From Candidatus Desantisiibacteriota bacterium (GTDB taxonomy: Bacteria > JACRDZ01), in the NCBI GenBank assembly GCA_016209155.1, contig JACQWU010000313.1, positions 1 to 5,226 on the forward strand: 5,226 nucleotides of DNA. Reading direction: 5' to 3'. Shown here one piece after another: positions 1 to 4,575 of the stretch. Under the pieces are notes generated by a model. That model saw only the letters and a list, made by a program, of their open reading frames with translations, was not told the DNA's origin and did not search any database. Positions within the stretch are counted from its first letter, which is position 1. Each line of letters begins with the position of its first letter. A program made the translations under genes and the position numbers.

Positions 1-15
1 ACAATTATTAACAGG

Positions 16-44
16 TTTGTAGAGACGCAATGCCTTGCGTCTCA
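16..44 (+). repeat. REP-like hairpin, copy 1
   Basis: A perfect 9-bp stem, GAGACGCAA (22-30) pairing with TTGCGTCTC (35-43), encloses the 4-nt loop TGCC. The whole 29-nt block including the TTTGTA leader is identical to 710-738. There is no T-run after the stem on either strand, so it is not a standard intrinsic terminator. A short GC-rich hairpin beside a RAYT gene is what REP elements look like. Confidence 0.85.
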
Positions 45-73
45 GCGGTGGATTTGAAAACCTATCCCGTTCT

Positions 74-134
74 TTGATAATGTTCATGGATGGTGTAATA
101 GACGGTGTGAAATGAATTATTTTGTACAAATGTG
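74..134 (+). repeat. Degenerate direct repeat segment, copy 1
   Basis: This 61-nt segment matches 847-912. It opens with the 13-mer TTGATAATGTTCA, shared exactly, then has a GACGGTGT block and ends in an AATGAATTATTTTGT core followed by AAATGTG. Copy 2 is longer because it carries a tandem 12-mer. The segment lies 29 nt after hairpin copy 1 and just upstream of the transposase, so it probably includes the leader of that gene. No function is known to me. Confidence 0.75.
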
Positions 135-176
135 GGGTAAAAAAACGGATACACGGCAAACCAATGCGGGGAAAAT

Positions 177-716
177 ATGGTTGAAATGAATAAACAATTT
201 CAAAATAAATATCGCATAGCGTCTGCCCGTGCGCCATGGTGGGATTATTCAGGGAATGGGGTTTATTTCATTACCATTTGTACGGCAAATAAGGTACAAT
301 ATTTTGGTAAAATTGTGAAAGATAATATGCAATTATCAGAAATTGGAAAAATTGCGGAAAATGAATGGATTAAAACGCCGGAAATACGGGCTGATATGAA
401 TATAACGTTGGATAAGTTTTGTGTAATGCCAAACCATTTTCATGGGATTTTGATGATTGGCGGGAATAAATATAATATGGATACAAAATGCAATAATCAA
501 TTCGGACCACAATCAAAAAATCTGGCATCCGTTATACGTGGATTTAAAATTGGGGTTACAAAAAATGCCCGATTAATTAATGGCGATTTTGCATGGCAAA
601 CCCGTTTTTATGATAATATCATTCGTAATGATGAAGGATATTATCATATTAAAAATTATATTGAAACAAACCCTGCCAATTGGTCGCAGGATAAATTGTT
701 TTTGCCATTTTTGTAG
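177..716 (+). CDS. REP-associated tyrosine transposase (RAYT, Y1_Tnp/IS200-like)
   Basis: This 179-residue protein belongs to the HUH single-strand DNA transposase superfamily (Y1_Tnp fold). RAYTs nick and join REP hairpins through a 5'-phosphotyrosine link. Visible signatures are GVYFITICT near residues 28-36 (first beta strand), the HUH metal motif MPNHFHG with H87 and H89, WQTRFYDNIIRN at 140-151, and KNYIETNP at 159-166. By position Y161 in the last motif is the likely catalytic tyrosine; that assignment rests on family knowledge. Length is normal for the family and no internal damage is seen. ATG 177 is preceded by GGGGA (168-172) at short spacing. ATG 186 is an equally plausible start, since relatives often begin near MNKQF. 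The stop codon TAG (714-716) lies inside hairpin copy 2, so the last few residues (about LFLPFL) may be repeat-derived. Identical hairpins lie on both sides. Function is inferred from family membership. Confidence 0.88.
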   Translation: MVEMNKQFQNKYRIASARAPWWDYSGNGVYFITICTANKVQYFGKIVKDNMQLSEIGKIAENEWIKTPEIRADMNITLDKFCVMPNHFHGILMIGGNKYNMDTKCNNQFGPQSKNLASVIRGFKIGVTKNARLINGDFAWQTRFYDNIIRNDEGYYHIKNYIETNPANWSQDKLFLPFL

Positions 717-738
717 AGACGCAATGCCTTGCGTCTCA
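710..738 (+). repeat. REP-like hairpin, copy 2
   Basis: This block is identical over 29 nt to 16-44. The stem arms are 716-724 and 729-737, with loop TGCC at 725-728. It overlaps the end of the RAYT gene: the TAG in its leader is the transposase stop codon. The left flank TG(C/T)CATTTTTG is shared with the half copy at 920-941 but not with copy 1. Confidence 0.85.
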
Positions 739-774
739 CGGTGGGACAAAAAAAAACGGTTGAAATTTGGACGG

Positions 775-831
775 TAACGCGGTTGCTGGTGGTGGGGAAA
801 AACCGGGTAAAATTGAAATGTAACGCGGTTG
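775..831 (+). repeat. Repeated 11-mer TAACGCGGTTG inside the repeat spacer
   Basis: TAACGCGGTTG occurs exactly at 775-785 and 821-831, each time a little after a TTGAAAT string. A weaker relative, TGATGCGGTTG, lies at 911-921. The stretch between hairpin copy 2 and the second degenerate segment (739-846) is G-rich and has no convincing coding potential. It looks like older, diverged repeat material. Confidence 0.5.
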
Positions 832-846
832 ATGTGATTACGGTCA

Positions 847-912
847 TTGATAATGTTCAGGGAAAAGACGGTGCAAAAGACGGTGTAAAATGAATTATTT
901 TGTGTAAATGTG
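847..912 (+). repeat. Degenerate direct repeat segment, copy 2
   Basis: This 66-nt segment corresponds to 74-134, sharing TTGATAATGTTCA at its start and AATGAATTATTTTGT near its end. It differs by a tandem 12-mer, AAAAGACGGTGC (863-874) followed by AAAAGACGGTGT (875-886). Its end leads directly into the half hairpin and then into hsdR, so it now occupies the place where an hsdR promoter and RBS would be expected. Confidence 0.75.
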
Positions 913-919
913 ATGCGGT

Positions 920-941
920 TGTCATTTTTGTAGAGACGCAA
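920..941 (+). repeat. REP-like hairpin, left half only (copy 3)
   Basis: Positions 920-941 match 703-724 with one mismatch: TG(T/C)CATTTTTG, then TAGAGACGCAA. The right stem arm is absent. The sequence passes straight into codons for IERKTQNRIIKLF, the usual N-terminus of type I restriction R subunits. The half copy therefore marks the junction between repeat DNA and hsdR. It could come from an incomplete insertion, a deletion, or recombination between repeats. Confidence 0.7.
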
Positions 942-1097
942 ATAGAACGCAAAACACAAAACCGCATTATAAAATTGTTTTGTGAACAATTAGGTTATAC
1001 CTATCTCGGCAATTGGGAAGATCGACTGGCTAATAGCAATATAGAGGAATCCGAGAGAGAAAGTATCTGTCCAGTCGCGGGTATAGTGATGTTTTAA
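942..1097 (+). pseudogene. hsdR: hsdR 5' fragment (type I restriction R subunit), out of frame with the rest
   Basis: From 942 the frame encodes IERKTQNRIIKLF, LGYTYLGNWEDR and NSNIEE-like text (here ANSNIEE), the conserved N-terminus of HsdR. After NIEE (to about 1049) the frame leaves the family pattern and stops at 1095-1097. The expected continuation, YLSSRGYSDVLIARALDKFY, is present from 1064 in a different frame, the one used by the main hsdR body. No ATG or GTG start lies in this frame after the last upstream stop. The only conventional candidate is TTG at 900, inside repeat DNA with no clear RBS. The native start appears to have been displaced by the repeat. I am confident of the family; that the gene is non-functional is a strong inference, unless the frameshift is a sequencing error. 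Confidence 0.8.
1050..1063 (+). other. hsdR: Frameshift site in hsdR at a GAGAGAGA-AAG tract
   Basis: Between NIEE in the first frame (ends 1049) and YLSSRGY in the second (starts 1064) lie 14 nt, which is not a multiple of three. The tract holds four GA units (1053-1060) and a short A run. One extra A would give S-E-R-E-K before YLSS, matching the usual five-residue spacing in this family. Loss of one GA unit would also restore the frame, with four residues. Slippage in either run would explain the lesion. Confidence 0.75.
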
Positions 1098-1108
1098 TTG
1101 CGCGCGCT

Positions 1109-3655
1109 TTGGATAAATTTTACACTACTGTCAACAATTACAGTGAAAGCCTCTACCCCAATAATCAGAATGTTTATAAATTACTCCGTTATGGGATCGG
1201 GGTTGTAGAATATACCAGAAAAAATAATCAACAGGTGCAATTGATTGACTGGAAAAATCCGGAAAAGAATAATTTTGCTATTGCGGAAGAAGTAACTGTC
1301 CGCGGTAATCGTGAAAAGCGGCCTGATATTGTTTTGTATGTGAACGGTATCGCACTTGGTGTGCTCGAGCTTAAGCGAAGCACTGTGTCTATCGGTGATG
1401 GTATCCGCCAGAGTATTGTTAATCAACAAAAAGAGTTTATTGAATCATTTTTTTCTACAATTCAATTTGTCTTTGCCGGTAATGATACTGAAGGTTTGAG
1501 ATATGGGACTATTCTTACCCCTGAAAAGTATTTCTTGAAATGGAAAGAAAATGAGCAGGATGATAGCCGGCTTCAGCTTGATAAATATCTGCTCAAGATG
1601 TGCGATAAAAAAAGATTTTTGGAAATATTATATGATTTTGTGCTGTTTGACAGTGGAATTAAAAAGCTGCCAAGAACACATCAGTATTTTGGTATTAAAG
1701 CAGCGCAGGAATTTGTTAAGAGGCGGGAAGGCGGAATCATTTGGCATACCCAGGGCAGCGGGAAAAGCTTTATAATGGTGTGGCTTACAAAGTGGATTCT
1801 GGAAAATAATCCACATGCCCGTGTAGTAATTTTAACTGATCGTGTTGAACTTGATAAGCAGATAGAGCGTGTTTTTCATGAAGCAGGTGAAAAAGAAATT
1901 AAGCGCACAATAAGCGGTAAGGATTTGATGGAACAATTGAACAATCCCCTGCCCTGCTTGCTATGTTCACTTATCCATAAATTTGGAGCGCGTGATGTGG
2001 ACAATTTTGACGCTTATATTAAAGAATTGGAAAGCGGTCCAAGTAATACCGTGGGTGAGTTGTTTGTATTTGTGGATGAGTGCCATCGTTCTGAATCCGG
2101 TAAGATGCACAAAGCAATGAAAGCAATTTTGAGAAATGCTATATTTATCGGCTTTACCGGAACGCCCTTACTTAAAAAAGATAAGAAAACGAGTCAACAA
2201 GTATTTGGCAGATATATTCACACATATAAATTTAATGAAGCAGTAGAGGATGAATTTGTTTTGGATTTGATGTATGAAGCGCGTGATATTGATGCAAAAC
2301 TTTCTTCTAAGGAAAAAGTAGACGCGTGGTTTGAAGCTAAAACCAGAGGGCTTAATGATTTCCAAAAACATGAGCTAAAAAAGAAATGGGGCACGATGCA
2401 ACAGGTGTTGAGCTCCAAATCACGGCTGGAAAAAATTGTGCAGGATGTTGTGCTTGATTTTAGCACAAAGCCGCGTTTAACTTCAGAATTTGGAAACGCA
2501 ATTTTGATTGCCGGGAGCATTTATGAAGCGACCCGTTATTATGTTATGTTTCAAGATACATCACTTAAAGGCAAATGCGCTTTGATTACTTCGTATAATC
2601 CTGCTACCAAAGATATTGCTACTGAAGGTACGGGTGAAAACACCGAAACCGATAAAGAATATGTGTATAAGATATACTCCGAGCTGCTTAAAGATATATC
2701 GCCTGAACCGGGCAAATCAAAATCAGAAACCTACGAAGATAAAGCCAGGACAAAATTTATCAAAGAGCCGGTAAATATGAAAATGCTCATTGTAGTTGAT
2801 AAGCTTCTTGTTGGTTTTGACGCGCCTCCTTGTACATATTTATATATAGATAAAAAAATGCAGGATCATGGACTGTTTCAGGCGATCTGCCGTGTGAATC
2901 GTTTGGATAGTGAAGACAAGGATTTCGGATATATTGTGGATTATAAAGACCTTTTCCAGAAATTAGAAGGCGCATATTCTGTTTACGCTACTGAATTGGA
3001 CTGTGATGACTTTGAAAAGGAAGCAATTGATATTTTATTGAAAGATCGTTTAGCTAAGGGCAGGGAGCGATTGGATGGTGCGCTGGAAGCCATTGCACTA
3101 GTGTGTGAGCCGGTATTGCCGCCAAAAGATAGTTTGGCGCACATCCACTTTTTTTGCGGCAATTCGGAAAATAAGCAGGATTTAAAAGATAACGAAGTAA
3201 AGAGAACCGCGCTTTATAAGTTAACGGTTGGATTGATACGCTCCTACGCAAGTATCGCGGATGAGATGAGTGAAGCGGGATATACTGCGGATGAAATTGC
3301 AGTGATAAAAAATAAGGTTGATAAATATTTGAAATTAAGAGAAGAAATTCGTATGGCAAGCGGTGAAAAACTTGATATAAAAACTTATGAAGCTGATATG
3401 CGGCATCTGATTGACACCTATATTCAAGCAGAAGACAGTAGAAGGATTGATATGTTTGGAAATCAGTCATTGCTTGATATTATAATAAAAAGCGGCATTG
3501 CTGATGCAATTAGGAATCTTCCAGAAGGAATAGGAAGAAGTGAAGATGCTGTCGCTGAAACGATTGAAAACAATGTGCGCGTTAAAATTATGAAAGACTA
3601 TTTGATTGATCCCGCGTATTTTGATGAGATGTCCAAGCTCAATATGAAAAAATAA
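1109..3655 (+). CDS. hsdR: Type I restriction endonuclease R subunit (HsdR), main body, C-terminally truncated
   Basis: HsdR is the DNA-translocating and cleaving subunit that joins HsdM and HsdS in a type I restriction-modification complex. Residues counted from TTG 1109 show a PD-(D/E)xK nuclease (D73 in RPDIVLYVNG, E87 and K89 in LELKRS) and an SF2 motor: Walker A TQGSGKS 214-220, motif Ia TDRVELDKQ, DECH 323-326, TGTP 350-353, GFDAPP 569-574 and QAICRVNR 591-598. TTG 1109 is only the first start-like codon; family homology in this frame runs back to 1064, and the real N-terminus lies in another frame (942-1049). The protein ends MSKLNMKK just after DPAYFDEMSKL, where relatives continue for roughly 100 residues. 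hsdM and hsdS are not in the window. The open frame is long and the motifs are intact, so the damage looks recent. A partial protein could still be made, but restriction activity is doubtful. Confidence 0.9.
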   Translation: MDKFYTTVNNYSESLYPNNQNVYKLLRYGIGVVEYTRKNNQQVQLIDWKNPEKNNFAIAEEVTVRGNREKRPDIVLYVNGIALGVLELKRSTVSIGDGIRQSIVNQQKEFIESFFSTIQFVFAGNDTEGLRYGTILTPEKYFLKWKENEQDDSRLQLDKYLLKMCDKKRFLEILYDFVLFDSGIKKLPRTHQYFGIKAAQEFVKRREGGIIWHTQGSGKSFIMVWLTKWILENNPHARVVILTDRVELDKQIERVFHEAGEKEIKRTISGKDLMEQLNNPLPCLLCSLIHKFGARDVDNFDAYIKELESGPSNTVGELFVFVDECHRSESGKMHKAMKAILRNAIFIGFTGTPLLKKDKKTSQQVFGRYIHTYKFNEAVEDEFVLDLMYEARDIDAKLSSKEKVDAWFEAKTRGLNDFQKHELKKKWGTMQQVLSSKSRLEKIVQDVVLDFSTKPRLTSEFGNAILIAGSIYEATRYYVMFQDTSLKGKCALITSYNPATKDIATEGTGENTETDKEYVYKIYSELLKDISPEPGKSKSETYEDKARTKFIKEPVNMKMLIVVDKLLVGFDAPPCTYLYIDKKMQDHGLFQAICRVNRLDSEDKDFGYIVDYKDLFQKLEGAYSVYATELDCDDFEKEAIDILLKDRLAKGRERLDGALEAIALVCEPVLPPKDSLAHIHFFCGNSENKQDLKDNEVKRTALYKLTVGLIRSYASIADEMSEAGYTADEIAVIKNKVDKYLKLREEIRMASGEKLDIKTYEADMRHLIDTYIQAEDSRRIDMFGNQSLLDIIIKSGIADAIRNLPEGIGRSEDAVAETIENNVRVKIMKDYLIDPAYFDEMSKLNMKK

Positions 3656-3930
3656 TGAATGTTAAAGTGAATGAGTTTGGAATAAAGAAGATGAAGACGC
3701 GGTGGGGTACATGCAGTATAGTTCCAAAGCGGATATGGCTAAATCTGGAATTGGCAAAGAAGCCAAAGGAATATATTGAATATATATTAATACACGAGAT
3801 GACTCACCTTCTGGAACGGTGTCACAATGAAAGATTTATAGTCTTTATGGATAAATTTTCACCAAAGTGGCGATTTTACAAAGAAGGGTTGAATAGAATA
3901 CAACTGCGGGATGAGAATTGGAGCTATTAG
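3655..3930 (+). CDS. YgjP-like (DUF45) zinc metallopeptidase, C-terminal part only
   Basis: This 91-residue product carries the conserved core of YgjP-like/M48-type metallopeptidases: MKTRWGTC (13-20), IWLNLELAKKP (27-37), and the zinc motif HEMTH (H47, E48, H51) followed by LLERCHNERF, with H57 as the probable third ligand. The FSPKWRFYKEGLNR tail is also typical. Full family members are about 230-240 residues, so the N-terminal 140 or so are missing. Family-like residues continue upstream of the ATG in the same frame (YEKI, 3643-3654), inside the end of hsdR, before a stop at 3625-3627. This indicates that the ATG is internal to an older, longer gene. Its ATG overlaps the hsdR stop by one base (TAATG), which would allow translational coupling. 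YgjP-like genes often follow hsdR; their role there is not settled. The fragment keeps its metal site, so activity cannot be excluded. Confidence 0.8.
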   Translation: MNVKVNEFGIKKMKTRWGTCSIVPKRIWLNLELAKKPKEYIEYILIHEMTHLLERCHNERFIVFMDKFSPKWRFYKEGLNRIQLRDENWSY

Positions 3931-3983
3931 ACATATATTTAAATTTTATCACAAATAGTTCTTAATAATCCACCTTTATTTTT

Positions 3984-4032
3984 TTGAACAATTGTAGTAA
4001 TACATTAATGAATCGTCAACAAGACTCATTAA
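3984..4032 (+). promoter_or_regulatory. Inverted repeat (4005-4032) and weak promoter ahead of the antitoxin gene
   Basis: TTAATGA (4005-4011) and TCATTAA (4026-4032) form a perfect 7-bp inverted repeat, extended inward by TC/GA after one mismatch. It ends at the SD sequence of the UPF0175 gene. A TTGAAC box at 3984-3989 lies 16 nt upstream of TAATGA (4006-4011), a poor -35/-10 pair that would overlap the left arm. Antitoxins commonly repress their own operons through such sites, so this is a candidate operator or an RBS-proximal hairpin. The repeat is seen; its role is inferred. Confidence 0.4.
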
Positions 4033-4040
4033 AAGGAGGT
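4032..4040 (+). promoter_or_regulatory. Strong ribosome binding site of the UPF0175 gene
   Basis: AAAGGAGGT is a near-complete Shine-Dalgarno sequence five bases before ATG 4046. It fixes the start and is the best RBS in the window. Its first base is the last base of the inverted repeat arm. Confidence 0.85.
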
Positions 4041-4045
4041 ATATA

Positions 4046-4297
4046 ATGAGTAGAGTGATAAATTTTGAATTACCTGAAGATATATTAACGTCAGCACATT
4101 TAACAACTGAACAGGCTATCGAAGAAGCAAAAAAACTTTTGGCTTTTTATCTTTTTTCCAATGGACAGGTTCCCGGAGGGAAAGCGGCAAAACTTGCAGG
4201 AATGTCCCGATTAGCATTTCTTATAGAGGCTTCTAACCGAAAGATAGATTGGTTGTCTTATTCACCGGATGAAGTGGAAAGGGAATTGCAGCAATGA
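4046..4297 (+). CDS. UPF0175 family antitoxin-like protein
   Basis: This 83-residue protein has the UPF0175 pattern. The N-terminal INFELPEDIL strand is followed by helical EQAIEEAKKLLAFYLFSNGQ (22-41), the HTH-like GGKAAKLAGMSRLAFLI (44-60), and an IDWLSYSPDEVERELQQ tail. UPF0175 proteins are usually encoded directly before a DUF3368 PIN-like protein and are treated as predicted antitoxins and DNA-binding autoregulators. That pairing is preserved here at the start only: the next gene begins with an ATGA overlap but is cut after 15 codons. The antitoxin is complete, with a normal length and an excellent RBS, so it is probably still expressed. An imperfect inverted repeat upstream may be its operator. 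The family call is firm; the antitoxin role is inferred from family context. Confidence 0.85.
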   Translation: MSRVINFELPEDILTSAHLTTEQAIEEAKKLLAFYLFSNGQVPGGKAAKLAGMSRLAFLIEASNRKIDWLSYSPDEVERELQQ

Positions 4298-4341
4298 GGA
4301 TTATAGTTAATGCGACACTATTTATTGCATTATCTACTTGA
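4294..4341 (+). pseudogene. Remnant of DUF3368 (PIN-like toxin), first 15 codons only
   Basis: ATG 4294 overlaps the antitoxin stop (ATGA) and starts MRIIVNATLFIALST before TGA 4339-4341. DUF3368 proteins usually begin MRIVVNATPLIALS, where the aspartate/asparagine-containing strand starts the PIN nuclease fold. The match, together with the position right after UPF0175, identifies the remnant. The usual P-L after NAT is L-F here, and the remaining 140 or so residues are gone. No other part of the toxin was found in any frame downstream. The lesion could be a deletion fused to unrelated sequence. Confidence 0.65.
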
Positions 4342-4435
4342 TTATGGTTATAATTTTGGAATTTTATGGAATAAAGATGGAAAACTTGAAAAAGGAGGCC
4401 ATGCTGTTTCTATTTCATGGGAGAAAGATTTTTAA
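4310..4435 (+). CDS. Possible 41-residue ORF or gene fragment, unrecognised
   Basis: A + frame from ATG 4310 to TAA 4433-4435 encodes 41 residues with protein-like composition, including LLDYGYNFGILWNKDG and GGHAVSISWEKDF. A GAGG (4296-4299) lies about 10 nt upstream. The GGHAVSI string is reminiscent of the histidine strand of papain-like or C39-type cysteine peptidases, but that is too short to claim. The first codons overlap the toxin remnant in another frame, so only the part after about 4330 is likely to come from a former gene. It is probably the tail of a deleted gene rather than a real small protein. Confidence 0.25.
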   Translation: MRHYLLHYLLDYGYNFGILWNKDGKLEKGGHAVSISWEKDF

Positions 4436-4483
4436 ATATTAAAACATTGGGTAAATAATATTACACTTTTTTGTTATTATATG

Positions 4484-4511
4484 ATAGAATTCAACTATTC
4501 TCAATAGAATT
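4484..4511 (+). repeat. ATAGAATT direct repeat in the leader of the polysaccharide gene
   Basis: ATAGAATT occurs at 4484-4491 and 4504-4511, a 20-nt period or about two helical turns. An inverted AGAAT/ATTCT pair (4486-4490 and 4497-4501) lies between them. The 140-nt intergenic region 4436-4575 is very AT-rich, with no clear terminator or consensus promoter. The repeats could be a regulator site, but in DNA this AT-rich chance occurrence is quite possible. Confidence 0.3.
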
Positions 4512-4562
4512 GGATTAAAACCTGCATATGTTTGGTAGTAAAAATAAAAATATTTGATATCC

Positions 4563-4567
4563 AGGAG
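4563..4567 (+). promoter_or_regulatory. Ribosome binding site of the polysaccharide biosynthesis gene
   Basis: AGGAG ends eight bases before ATG 4576. A second ATG follows at 4579, but the spacing favours 4576 as the start. Confidence 0.7.
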
Positions 4568-4575
4568 ATAGTTGA

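Larger units (their letters stand above)
16..941 (+). mobile_element. RAYT gene with flanking composite REP-like repeats
   Basis: This block is a transposase gene enclosed by copies of one composite repeat. Its order is hairpin 16-44, degenerate segment 74-134, transposase 177-716, hairpin 710-738, degenerate segment 847-912 and half hairpin 920-941. All copies point the same way. RAYT proteins are known as domesticated relatives of IS200/IS605 HUH transposases that sit beside the REP hairpins they are thought to mobilise. The repeats and the gene are seen directly; that they form one functional unit is inference. The outer limits are not defined, because no target-site duplication is visible and the left edge lies close to the window start. 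Confidence 0.55.

Noticed and set aside
16-44. Hairpin as an intrinsic terminator
   Set aside because: No T-run follows the stem on either strand, and identical copies flank a RAYT gene, so a REP-like element fits better.
580-777. Plus-strand small open frame overlapping the transposase end
   Set aside because: It is a shadow frame of the RAYT gene that runs through hairpin copy 2.
900-941. TTG 900 as the true hsdR start
   Set aside because: It lies in repeat DNA with no clear RBS, and the residues it would add (CKCDAVVIFVETQ) are translated repeat rather than HsdR sequence.
1-941. CRISPR array
   Set aside because: The repeats are only two and a half copies hundreds of bases apart with unequal spacers, and one overlaps a gene.
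573-989. Minus-strand open frame opposite the RAYT end and the repeats
   Set aside because: It overlaps a well-supported gene and repeat DNA, and its product shows no family features.
1050-1097. Programmed ribosomal frameshift in hsdR
   Set aside because: No recognisable slippery heptamer with a downstream stimulatory structure is seen, and HsdR is not known to use one; a mutation or sequencing error is simpler.
3054-3470. Long minus-strand open frame within hsdR
   Set aside because: It is antisense to strongly conserved HsdR coding sequence and shows no motif of its own.
4391-4442. AAAGGAGG followed by ATG 4401 as a small gene
   Set aside because: Only two bases separate the SD and the ATG, and the product is 13 residues long; the purine run more likely encodes EKGG in the other frame.
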